DNA of 64,000 nt from Lewinellaceae bacterium (lineage in GTDB: Bacteria > Bacteroidota > Bacteroidia > Chitinophagales > Saprospiraceae), in NCBI GenBank assembly GCA_020636195.1, contig JACJYH010000004.1, positions 1-64,000 of the forward strand. The letters are read 5' to 3'. This document shows positions 51,736-59,759 of the stretch, piece after piece; position 1 is the stretch's first letter; every line of letters starts with the position of its first letter. Under the pieces are notes generated by a model. The model had not been told where the DNA came from, searched no databases, and saw only the letters and a list, made by a program, of their open reading frames with translations. The position numbers and the translations under genes are program-made.

Positions 51736-52178
51736 GAAGTTTATTGCAAATAGTAGGTTTGTTATTATTGATTTCTTGCCATCAAAAGACACCCAATTTT
51801 AATAAGGAAAGCAACTTAAATATCGAACCTATTGAGACGTATTCTTTAAAAGAAGTAAAATCAAATAATCCAGTAAAGGAGCAGAAATATAAATGGGTAC
51901 AATATAAAAGAGTTCCTGTTATAGACTCAAATGATACGATACCCGTAAAAAATTGTTACCTTTTAATAGAATCTAATGTTGTTTCACTCTATGTTGAAGA
52001 TAAACTAATCGAAAAACACAATTTAATCAGAGATAATCAATATACTTTTCCAAGTTATTATTTTGAAGATAAGCCTGATGATGTATTGCAATATCTTGAT
52101 AAAGGACAAAATAAAATAGTTATTAAACGGGATAATTTTGATGGGGTGCAAGAATATTATATTAAGAAAAATCTTTAG
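51732..52178 (+). CDS. Lipoprotein immunity candidate of module C8
   Basis: 148 residues from the ATG at 51732, which overlaps the toxin stop (ATGA); an in-frame start at 51696 would lie inside the toxin. Signal peptide and lipobox are clear (SLLQIVGLLLLISC). The mature domain is small and charged, ending ILDGVQEYYIKKNL-like (VQEYYIKKNL). Unrecognised. Intact although its toxin is broken. Confidence 0.65.
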   Translation: MRSLLQIVGLLLLISCHQKTPNFNKESNLNIEPIETYSLKEVKSNNPVKEQKYKWVQYKRVPVIDSNDTIPVKNCYLLIESNVVSLYVEDKLIEKHNLIRDNQYTFPSYYFEDKPDDVLQYLDKGQNKIVIKRDNFDGVQEYYIKKNL

Positions 52179-52203
52179 ATTAAAACTTTTTATATGGCTT
52201 TAA

Positions 52204-52467
52204 TCAATAATGCCCCTTGGCAGAAAGTATCAAAACGATATCATCAGTAACTTCATAAACAAGTCTATGTTCTCTATTGATTCTACGAGACCAGTAACCA
52301 GCGAGATTGTGTTTTAAAGGTTCAGGTTTGCCGGTTCCGATGAAGGGGTGTTTGGTTAGCTCTTCAAAAAGTAGGGTGATTTTATCAATTACCGCTTTAT
52401 TGCCAAAATTTTTATGTTGCTTGATATGTTTAATTGCGGTGTCAGAAAACCGAAGAATGTAATTCAT
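52204..52467 (-). CDS. YoeB-type mRNA interferase toxin
   Basis: 87 residues of the RelE/YoeB superfamily: ILRFSDTAIKHIKQHKN at the start, FIGTGKPEPLKHNLAGYWSR with the family GxGxPE and the catalytic-loop Arg, then INREHRLVYEVTDD and the C-terminal SAKGHY with its His-Tyr end. Cleaves mRNA on the ribosome when free. It overlaps the upstream antitoxin gene by four bases. The pair closes the accessory region. Confidence 0.92.
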   Translation of the reverse strand: MNYILRFSDTAIKHIKQHKNFGNKAVIDKITLLFEELTKHPFIGTGKPEPLKHNLAGYWSRRINREHRLVYEVTDDIVLILSAKGHY

Positions 52468-52685
52468 AGGCTATCCATAAAATCTTTAATGTTTTCCAGT
52501 TTGACGTCTGTAAACTTTCCTTCGTCAATATCCTGCTTCCCTTTCAAGACTTCAGCTACAAACTCAGGATTATAAGTATCTTTAGAAAACTCAAAATTTA
52601 TCTTAAGGGCTTCCAAAAAAGCTTTGATGACAGAAAGTTGTTCTTCATTAGATGGATGTACAATAAGAGTATCAGGAGTTTTCAT
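52464..52685 (-). CDS. Antitoxin of the YoeB pair (DUF2683-like)
   Basis: 73 residues. N-terminal strand TLIVHPSNEEQLSVIKAFLE and a C-terminal helix LKGKQDIDEGKFTDVKLENI are typical of DUF2683/RelB-like antitoxins in Bacteroidota, where the KQDIDxGK segment binds the toxin. Overlaps the toxin start by four bases. Confidence 0.82.
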   Translation of the reverse strand: MKTPDTLIVHPSNEEQLSVIKAFLEALKINFEFSKDTYNPEFVAEVLKGKQDIDEGKFTDVKLENIKDFMDSL

Positions 52686-52967
52686 TTTGCGTCCTTGTTA
52701 TTTAAATTATCAAATTTGATATGATTCTTAAATTACCTTTATTCACTGTAAATCATATGTGCACACAAAAATACGACACTTTTGGCAATTGTAACATCAT
52801 TTAAGTTTTGATAGGATGATATCAATTCAACTTTTTTGGCATCTAGCATGCTGTGCAGTTTTCAAGGCTTGATAACTTCCATCGATGAAAAGGGTTCTAA
52901 ATTGCCAGTTTTTCAAAACTACCTCAGGGCGATTCTCGGAAACATCCATAGAGCACCAACAACCATA
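52686..52967. other. Intergenic boundary of the accessory region
   Basis: 282 bases between the antitoxin start and the radical SAM stop. No convincing gene, promoter box or repeat was seen. A + strand ORF crossing it (52836-53099) runs into the radical SAM gene and looks like a shadow. Confidence 0.5.
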
Positions 52968-53990
52968 TCACTTCCAGACTTTGCAACCTTCGGTGCAGTT
53001 TTGACAGATGTCTATTTGGTCTCTACCTTTGAAAAGCAATCTCCTGAATCGTTGGTAGCTTTCATTATGCCATATCTCATCAAAATTGTCTTGTTTTAGG
53101 TCACCAAGCTTGTGTGTGGCATCTTTGTCAAAACAACAAGGTACCACAAAACCATCCCATGTAATGACGCAAGAGTGCCACATTTTCCAGCAGTGATTGA
53201 GCAGCACGTGCTTCAATGAGTAAGTGTCATCCGGCATTTTTTTATATCGCGAGAATGCATCAAGTGTTGGTATCAGATCATTCCCATTTTTATAGTCGTA
53301 GATTTGAGCGGTTTTGAGCTTGACTTCATCTACACCGATCTCTTTGGCCAATTTATAGATTTCAGGAATCTGGTGTTCATTCGGTTTTACTACCAAAAAT
53401 TGAAAAATGATGTGCGGGTGTGAAGCATTGAGTTTTTTCTTCCACTTGACTACGTTTCTTGCACCATGGAGGACGGTTTCAAGATTTCCTTCCTTCCTAT
53501 AATTTTCATATACATCTTGTGTGGTGCCATCAACGGAGATGATAAGCCTGTCCAAGCCGGATTCTACAGTATCTTTTGCATTTTTATCATTCAGGAAATG
53601 CCCGTTTGTAGAAGTGATGGTATAAATCTTCTTTTCTGAAGCGTATTTGACCATTTGCAGGAAGCTTGGATTGATGTACGGTTCTCCTTGAAAATAGAAG
53701 ATCAAATACGTCAATCGGTGGTAGAGCTGATCTACAATTTTTCTAAAAAAGTCTTCCTTTAAGTTTCCGGTTTCCCGAGTAAATTGCCTTAATCCGGATG
53801 GACATTCGGGGCATCTCAGATTGCAAGCAGTTGTGGGCTCTATGGAAATCGTCACCGGTGCTCCCCAAATTCGAGGATTTTTGGTTCGCCTTGATATCTG
53901 AAATGATAGGTATATGCTTGCCATATTCCACACTTTTTTGATGGAAAGTTTTGACACGAATCGCTGAATATCATTCAAATACACCTTCAT
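52968..53990 (-). CDS. Radical SAM protein with SPASM domain
   Basis: 340 residues. The [4Fe-4S] SAM motif is CNLRCPEC (C-x3-C-x2-C) near residue 58, followed by GEPYINPSFL and the SVDGTTQDVYENYR segment. The C-terminus has a SPASM-type Cys cluster (SCVITWDGFVVPCCFDKDA ... ICQNCTEGC) holding auxiliary clusters. Such proteins modify peptides or small molecules by radical chemistry. No precursor peptide is visible next to it. It has a good promoter (54024-54031) and stands alone. Confidence 0.92.
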   Translation of the reverse strand: MKVYLNDIQRFVSKLSIKKVWNMASIYLSFQISRRTKNPRIWGAPVTISIEPTTACNLRCPECPSGLRQFTRETGNLKEDFFRKIVDQLYHRLTYLIFYFQGEPYINPSFLQMVKYASEKKIYTITSTNGHFLNDKNAKDTVESGLDRLIISVDGTTQDVYENYRKEGNLETVLHGARNVVKWKKKLNASHPHIIFQFLVVKPNEHQIPEIYKLAKEIGVDEVKLKTAQIYDYKNGNDLIPTLDAFSRYKKMPDDTYSLKHVLLNHCWKMWHSCVITWDGFVVPCCFDKDATHKLGDLKQDNFDEIWHNESYQRFRRLLFKGRDQIDICQNCTEGCKVWK

Positions 53991-54023
53991 TTACAAAAGA
54001 ACTATAAAAATTCTATAAAAGTG

Positions 54024-54031
54024 CAAAGGTA
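54024..54031 (-). promoter_or_regulatory. Bacteroidota -7 box for the radical SAM gene
   Basis: Minus-strand TACCTTTG followed by C, 33 bases before the start codon at 53990. Confidence 0.55.
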
Positions 54032-54285
54032 ATGGTTATTCATTCAGAAATCCGTAAAACTAAATAAATGTGTGTTAACAAAACCAACGCAGTTTGAACA
54101 TTGACACAATTGAAGACAATACAGCAGTGGCATTTTTATTTACTCTTTTTTAATGTACAAAAAAATTAAAAGCTTTACCGACTTGAGGCAGATAGTCGCT
54201 AAAAATAACAAAAATCTATCCATTTCCATACCCATTGCTTTGAAGATTTTGCACTACATATATGTGAATAGCCATATTTGATTGT
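54032..54285. other. Divergent intergenic region
   Basis: Space between the radical SAM promoter and the pth promoter. AT-rich, no ORF or repeat recognised. Confidence 0.5.
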
Positions 54286-54293
54286 TACTTTTG
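54286..54293 (+). promoter_or_regulatory. Bacteroidota -7 box for pth
   Basis: TACTTTTG followed by CGGC. An ATG lies only five bases further (54298), so transcription would begin at or inside it; the ATG at 54349 then becomes attractive as the real start. Confidence 0.55.
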
Positions 54294-54297
54294 CGGC

Positions 54298-54918
54298 ATG
54301 ATTAAATGGATTCAAAATATTTTTTTCAAAGAAACCCAGCCGGACGAAATGAAATTTTTAATTGTTGGATTAGGAAATATTGGTGCAGAATACGAAAATA
54401 CTAGGCACAATATCGGTTTTGATGTGGTAGATGAAATCGCATCTCGAAACCAAGCGACATTTAAAATAGATACCCATGGCAGTATCGCAGAGTTTTCATT
54501 CAAAGGTAAAAAAGTCGTCCTTTTGAAGCCTTCCACCTACATGAATCTCAGCGGCAAGGCAGTGCAGTATTGGATGACAAAGTTGAAGATAGACAAAGAA
54601 AATTTGCTGGTCATAGTGGATGATCTACACTTGGATCTTGGCGCCACTCGACTCAGAGACAAAGGTAGTGACGGTGGTCACAATGGGTTGAAAGACATAG
54701 GCAGTGTATTGGGCAATCATCAGTATTACAGACTGAGAGTTGGCATCGGTAAAGACTTTCATCCGGGCCAACAAGTCAGGTTTGTTTTGGGTAAATGGCT
54801 TCCTAAGGAAAAGGATGAAGTCGTCTCAGTGATATCAAAAGCTGCGGATATCGCCTTGGACTTTGTGGCCATTGGTTTTAAGTTTACCATTCAGAAATTA
54901 TCCAAGACAAATCCATGA
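54298..54918 (+). CDS. pth: Peptidyl-tRNA hydrolase
   Basis: Cleaves peptidyl-tRNA released from stalled ribosomes. Motifs: FLIVGLGNIGAEYENTRHNIG (active-site His 20 equivalent), then LLKPSTYMNLSGKAV, VIVDDLHLDLGATRLRDKGS and GGHNGLKDI, all expected. From 54298 it has 206 residues; the usual start MKFLIVGLGN is the ATG at 54349 (189 residues). Short hydrophobic N-terminal extensions do occur in Bacteroidota, and the -7 box at 54286 is close to the first ATG, so the start is not settled. Cytoplasmic single gene. Confidence 0.94.
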   Translation: MIKWIQNIFFKETQPDEMKFLIVGLGNIGAEYENTRHNIGFDVVDEIASRNQATFKIDTHGSIAEFSFKGKKVVLLKPSTYMNLSGKAVQYWMTKLKIDKENLLVIVDDLHLDLGATRLRDKGSDGGHNGLKDIGSVLGNHQYYRLRVGIGKDFHPGQQVRFVLGKWLPKEKDEVVSVISKAADIALDFVAIGFKFTIQKLSKTNP

Positions 54919-55026
54919 GTTTGACGAGTAAATTCACACTTTTGTAGAAATTTTGCAGCGCTTATATTACATTTCATGAACCAAAGACATTTTGTGGTGT
55001 CTCAACATTGATTAATCAAATATCAG

Positions 55027-56790
55027 ATGAAAAACTTTTTCACATCATTTTTAGGCTCTTGTTTGGGTATTTTTGCAGCCATTGTCATTGGCTTTTTAAT
55101 TCTTGTAGGAATCGGTTTAAGCGGTTTGGTAAAAAAAGACTCCTTGTCAGATAATACCATTCTGAAAATAAATCTCAATGAAAGTATGCCGGAATTGTCT
55201 GGAAATATCCAAATGGAATCCCCGATTCTAAATGACATTCCCGATGGTTTGGGCCTAAATTCTGTGAGAAAATTGCTTGCATCTGCTGCGGAAGATGAAA
55301 AGATAAAGGGCATCGTGATAGAAACCAATGAAGTGGGATTGGGCCAGGCAGGAACACTTTCTTTGAGAACTGAGCTTGAGAAATTTAAAGAAAGTGGCAA
55401 GTTTGTATATGCGTACAGTGACTTTTATGGGCAATCTGCTTATTTTTTAAGTACGGTGAGTGATTCCATTTTCTTAAATCCCAATGGAATGGTTGATTTG
55501 AGAGGATTTGGCACTATGATACCTTACATGAAAGACATGTTGGATAAGATCGGCGTCTCCATGAATGTATTTTATGCCGGCAACTTTAAAAGCGCAACGG
55601 AACCATTCAGATTGTCTGAAATGAGTGAATACAATAAAATTCAAACACGTGCTTTTTTGACGGATATGAAGGATATTCTTGTCCAAAAGATTGCAGATGC
55701 AAGGCAAATTTCAGCGGAGCAGGTGGAAACGGCCATTTCAAATTTTTCGGGCAAAACACCACAACATGCTCTAGAATCAAAACTCATTGACGGAATATTG
55801 TACAAAGATGAATTTGAAAAAATATTGAAAACCAAACTTGGTATCGATGAAGATAAAAAGCTGAAATACATAGATTTAGCGGCGTATGGGTCGCATGTCA
55901 AAGAACCGTCAGAGAGTGCAAAAGAGAAAATCGCCATCTTATATGCTGAAGGGGAGATAGCTTATAATTCAAGTAAAAGTGGTGAAATCAATGAGAAGAA
56001 ATATCTGAAAGCATTAGAAAAAATAAAGAATGACAAGAAAGTCAAAGCCTTGGTATTAAGGGTAAATTCTCCGGGCGGTAGTTCATTTACCAGTGATTTG
56101 ATATGGCATGAGATTGAAAATATCAAAGCTGCAGGAAAGCCTGTGGTTGCTTCATTTGGAGATTATGCGGCGTCAGGCGGATATTATATTTCTGCGGGTT
56201 CGGATTATATTGTCAGCCAGCCGAATACCTTGACGGGTTCCATAGGAGTATTTATGATGTTTCCGGATGCATCCACATTGATGAATGACAAAATAGGAAT
56301 CAACTTTGATACATTGAAAACACATCCTTTTGCAGCTGCCTTCTCACCTTTTAATAAATTGACGGATGCGGAGAAGGAAGTTTTGCAAGCATCCACATTG
56401 GAAATCTATGATACCTTTGTAAAGAAAGTATCGGATGGTAGAAAACTCTCTATTGATAGTACAAAAACCATTGCACAGGGAAGGGTTTGGACAGGTAGGA
56501 TGGCTAAGGAAATCGGCTTAGTAGATGAACTTGGAGACATAGATACAGCGATTAGCAAGGCAGCAGCATTGGCAAATGTAGAAGATTATCGCATCGTGGA
56601 ATATCCTTCCATCGAAGATGATTTTATGACGAAAATTTTAAAGGAAGTTAAGAAGGCTGAAGATCCGGATGCAACGTCAAAACTTTCCACTGAGGAAAAG
56701 AAAATATTGAAGTATTTCAATGATGTCAAAGCACTAATAAAGGTGAATGAACCTGTTGCTAGACTTCCGTACATCTTTGTTGAAGACTAA
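55027..56790 (+). CDS. sppA: Signal peptide peptidase SppA, 67K type
   Basis: Membrane-bound serine protease of 587 residues that degrades cleaved signal peptides. One N-terminal helix (about 10-30) anchors two S49 repeats. The Lys general base lies in FYAGNFKSATEPFR (first repeat) and the nucleophile Ser in DYAASGGYYISAGSDYIV (second repeat), the Lys-Ser dyad of the long E. coli-type enzyme. NSPGGSSFTSDLI is the oxyanion region. It suits an organism with many lipoproteins and secreted proteins. It follows pth and precedes the SurA-like cluster. Confidence 0.94.
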   Translation: MKNFFTSFLGSCLGIFAAIVIGFLILVGIGLSGLVKKDSLSDNTILKINLNESMPELSGNIQMESPILNDIPDGLGLNSVRKLLASAAEDEKIKGIVIETNEVGLGQAGTLSLRTELEKFKESGKFVYAYSDFYGQSAYFLSTVSDSIFLNPNGMVDLRGFGTMIPYMKDMLDKIGVSMNVFYAGNFKSATEPFRLSEMSEYNKIQTRAFLTDMKDILVQKIADARQISAEQVETAISNFSGKTPQHALESKLIDGILYKDEFEKILKTKLGIDEDKKLKYIDLAAYGSHVKEPSESAKEKIAILYAEGEIAYNSSKSGEINEKKYLKALEKIKNDKKVKALVLRVNSPGGSSFTSDLIWHEIENIKAAGKPVVASFGDYAASGGYYISAGSDYIVSQPNTLTGSIGVFMMFPDASTLMNDKIGINFDTLKTHPFAAAFSPFNKLTDAEKEVLQASTLEIYDTFVKKVSDGRKLSIDSTKTIAQGRVWTGRMAKEIGLVDELGDIDTAISKAAALANVEDYRIVEYPSIEDDFMTKILKEVKKAEDPDATSKLSTEEKKILKYFNDVKALIKVNEPVARLPYIFVED

Positions 56791-56881
56791 AGGCATTACG
56801 GCGAACATTTAAAACTCCGTTAAAAAATTGGATTTCGCTGACAAATTCGGGAATTTCCCATTTTTGTGTATTGAAATATTG

Positions 56882-56889
56882 TACTTTTG
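56882..56889 (+). promoter_or_regulatory. Bacteroidota -7 box for the periplasmic foldase cluster
   Basis: TACTTTTG followed by CG, 32 bases before the ATG at 56921. Confidence 0.55.
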
Positions 56890-56920
56890 CGTTTTAATTC
56901 AATTTTTATTATACAATTAG

Positions 56921-58858
56921 ATGAATATGATACTTAGATTTAAATTATCTATCTTATTTTTATTATGTGTTTGGGGACTACAAGCTCAACATGAAGATGT
57001 TCTCATGACAGTCGGAAACGCTGATGTTACTACTTCTGAATTCAAGTACATCTATGAGAAAAATAATGGTACCAATGCAGATTATTCCAAGAAAAGCTTG
57101 GATGAATATTTAGACCTGTATAAAAGGTTTAAACTCAAAGTGCAGAAGGCTAAGGCCATGAAATTGGACACCGTTCCTGATCTGATGCGTGAATTGGATG
57201 GTTATAGGAAACAATTAGCAGCGTCTTATCTCATCGATAAAGAAGTGACAGATCAACTCATCAAAGAACTCTACGAAAGAACAAAATATGATGTCAAATT
57301 TAGCCATATTTTCGTCAGTGCAGCTGAAAATGCCACAGAAGATGTAAAAAAAGCAGCTTGGCAGAAGATAGAAAATTTCAAAAAAGAACTCAAGAATGGA
57401 GCTTCTTTTGAAGAACTGGCGAAGCAATCTGATGACCACAGTTCATCAGGCAAAGGTGGTGATATGGGATATTTTACTGCAAAATTGCCATCGGGATTTT
57501 ATGACTTGGAGAATGCTTTGTATAACACTGAAGTGGGTAAAATTTCCGATATTATAAAAACCAAGATTGGTTATCATATCATAAAAGTCACGGATAAAAG
57601 ACCTGCAAGAGGTATGATTTCAGTGAGCCATATCATGCTGACACAAGGCAACAAGGAACTGGCTGATAGTTTAGTTTTTGCGTTGCGGAACGGAGCTGAT
57701 TTTGTTGAGCTGGCGAAAAAATACAGCATTGACAAGACAAGCAATAAAAATGGAGGTAAATTGGCCACCTTTGGAATCAATTCATATGATAAAGCCTTCG
57801 AAGATGCTTCATTTGCACTTGAAAAAGATGGCGATATTTCCGTTCCGGTATTTACAAGAGCAGGATGGCACATTATCAAGAGGGACAATAAAGTCCAGCG
57901 CGATAGCTATGAAACTTTTTTGAAGAAAATGAAAGGGCAGATCAATACAGATTCTAGGTTTGATAAGGCGAAGGATGCATTGGTAGAAAAGATCAAGTCT
58001 AGTACAAAGTTTGAAGAACATCCGGACGTTTTGGAATCTTTTACACAAAAATTGAATGATGATTTCAATACCTACAAATGGATTCCTGAATTGTCAAATC
58101 CATCAGCAACATTGGTTACGATAGGTGATATGGCGTATTCAATATCCGACTTCGCAGATTATACTAAGAAGAATACAAAGATCAGATTGAAGTATGATGT
58201 CTCAAAACCAAAGGGTGAAGTGGTAGATGAATTGTATAAAGCATATACTACAGATAAAGTATTGGAATTTGAAGAAAAGTCATTGCCACAAAAATACCCT
58301 GATTTCAAGGCGCTTATGCGTGAATATGAAGAGGGAATTTTACTATTTGAAGCCACTCGGATCAATGTTTGGGATAAAGCAAACCAAGACACTGTGGGAT
58401 TGGAGAAGTTTTATGAAATGAATAAGGCCAATTACCATTGGGATGAGCAAGCCAATGTCCTTCATTATTCCATTCATACGAGTGATAAATCTTTGGCTGA
58501 AAAAATTTCAGACTTTGCATCTAAAAAAGATTGGGAAAAGGTGAACGCTAAGTTTAATAAAAAAGAGAATGTGGTTACGATTACAGAATCACAATTTGAT
58601 AAATCATCGAAGCAATTCGAAAATCTTCCGTTTGCCCTCCATGCAAAAACGGATATGAAATACGATGATCAATTGAAGGCATTCACCTTTGATAAAGTAG
58701 AAAAAATAGTCCCGCAACGACAAAAATCATTGGCAGAGGCAAGAGGTTATGTTGTAGCAGATTATCAAGACTACTTAGAGAAAAAATGGGTTGCAGAGCT
58801 GGAAAAGGAATTTCCTGTCCATGTTCACAAAGAAGTTTTAGACAAATTGACCAAGTAA
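56921..58858 (+). CDS. Periplasmic peptidyl-prolyl isomerase (two parvulin domains)
   Basis: 645 residues. Signal peptide (ILFLLCVWGLQAQ) and an N-terminal helical chaperone part, then two rotamase domains: FSHIFVSAAENATED ... GKGGDMGYFTAKLPSGFYDL ... GYHIIKVTD near residues 125-225, and VSHIMLTQ ... NKNGGKLATFGINSYDKAF ... GWHIIKRD near 230-325. The long C-terminal part is helical. It should fold or ferry outer-membrane proteins across the periplasm. First of three related genes in one + strand unit. Confidence 0.9.
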   Translation: MNMILRFKLSILFLLCVWGLQAQHEDVLMTVGNADVTTSEFKYIYEKNNGTNADYSKKSLDEYLDLYKRFKLKVQKAKAMKLDTVPDLMRELDGYRKQLAASYLIDKEVTDQLIKELYERTKYDVKFSHIFVSAAENATEDVKKAAWQKIENFKKELKNGASFEELAKQSDDHSSSGKGGDMGYFTAKLPSGFYDLENALYNTEVGKISDIIKTKIGYHIIKVTDKRPARGMISVSHIMLTQGNKELADSLVFALRNGADFVELAKKYSIDKTSNKNGGKLATFGINSYDKAFEDASFALEKDGDISVPVFTRAGWHIIKRDNKVQRDSYETFLKKMKGQINTDSRFDKAKDALVEKIKSSTKFEEHPDVLESFTQKLNDDFNTYKWIPELSNPSATLVTIGDMAYSISDFADYTKKNTKIRLKYDVSKPKGEVVDELYKAYTTDKVLEFEEKSLPQKYPDFKALMREYEEGILLFEATRINVWDKANQDTVGLEKFYEMNKANYHWDEQANVLHYSIHTSDKSLAEKISDFASKKDWEKVNAKFNKKENVVTITESQFDKSSKQFENLPFALHAKTDMKYDDQLKAFTFDKVEKIVPQRQKSLAEARGYVVADYQDYLEKKWVAELEKEFPVHVHKEVLDKLTK

Positions 58859-58863
58859 TTTTT

Positions 58864-59727
58864 GTGTCCAAGCCAATAATTTTTTTGACGTTATGTATTT
58901 CCTCAACTATGTGGATGAGTAGTTGTAAGGATGGTATTTGGTTTTATCCGTCAGAAAAAGATCCTGTTGTGGCCAAAGTAGGAATTCACCTTCTCCATAA
59001 ATCACTCCTCGATGATTTAGTGACTGATGGTACAGCGCCACAGGATAGCGCAGTTATAGTCGATGGTTTTATCCAGAACTGGATTCGCCAAAAACTTATG
59101 GAAGATGAGGCTGAAAATAATGTCTCCGCAGATATCAATATTAGCAAATTAGTGGAAGATTACAGGTCATCGCTTTTGGTCTATAATTTTGAAAAGAAGC
59201 TGATCGATAAGATGCTTGATACCATTGTCAGTTTGGAGGAGAGTGAAACGTATTATGATAATAAAAAAGCACAATTTTTGCTCTCACATCCCATCTTAAA
59301 GTTGATGATGGCGAAGATTTCCTCAAAGAATAAGAATTTATCGCAAATAGAGAAAAGTTTGAAGAAGGATGACCTGTCAGAGGCTTTTTACATATTAAAG
59401 GATAATGCTTCTTCACTGTTTGTAGATACGTCCAGATGGCTTACACTACAAGAAATGAATGCGTTATTTCCAGAAAATTTGTTGGAAAAAGTCGATCTCA
59501 ATAAGACCAAATTTTACAGGAAAAAGGATGGTGACTATGAATATTTTGTTAAGATATTGGATTACCACAGCGAAAACAGCATTCCTCCGTTTATTTATAT
59601 TAGAGATAGAGTAGATAAGTTGATAGTGTCTGAAAGAAAAAATAATATTCTTTCGCAGTATAGACAAACATTGTACGACGAAGGCATCAAAAAAAAATCT
59701 TTTGAAATATTTCAAATACATGAGTAA
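58864..59727 (+). CDS. SurA-N-like lipoprotein in the foldase cluster
   Basis: 287 residues from a GTG at 58864; an in-frame start at 58786 would lie inside the previous gene. Signal peptide with lipobox-like end (LTLCISSTMWMSSC). The mature part resembles the helical N-terminal arm of SurA/PrsA-type chaperones (FIQNWIRQKLMEDEAENN) and has no recognisable rotamase core. Probably a membrane-anchored chaperone without isomerase activity. Five bases after the preceding stop and 32 before the next gene. Confidence 0.7.
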   Translation: MSKPIIFLTLCISSTMWMSSCKDGIWFYPSEKDPVVAKVGIHLLHKSLLDDLVTDGTAPQDSAVIVDGFIQNWIRQKLMEDEAENNVSADINISKLVEDYRSSLLVYNFEKKLIDKMLDTIVSLEESETYYDNKKAQFLLSHPILKLMMAKISSKNKNLSQIEKSLKKDDLSEAFYILKDNASSLFVDTSRWLTLQEMNALFPENLLEKVDLNKTKFYRKKDGDYEYFVKILDYHSENSIPPFIYIRDRVDKLIVSERKNNILSQYRQTLYDEGIKKKSFEIFQIHE

Positions 59728-59759
59728 GCGAAGTATTAAAATGTAGTAAGCACCTTGAT

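Noticed and set aside
52836..53099. + strand ORF of 87 residues
   Set aside because: It overlaps the Cys-rich end of the radical SAM gene and shows no family features.
53000..53990. Peptide-modifying operon with a hidden precursor peptide next to the radical SAM gene
   Set aside because: Both flanks were read on both strands and no short ORF with a leader-like sequence or repeated core was found.
58786..58863. Upstream extension of the SurA-N-like lipoprotein
   Set aside because: These 26 codons lie inside the previous gene and would bury the signal peptide; the GTG at 58864 gives a normal lipoprotein start.
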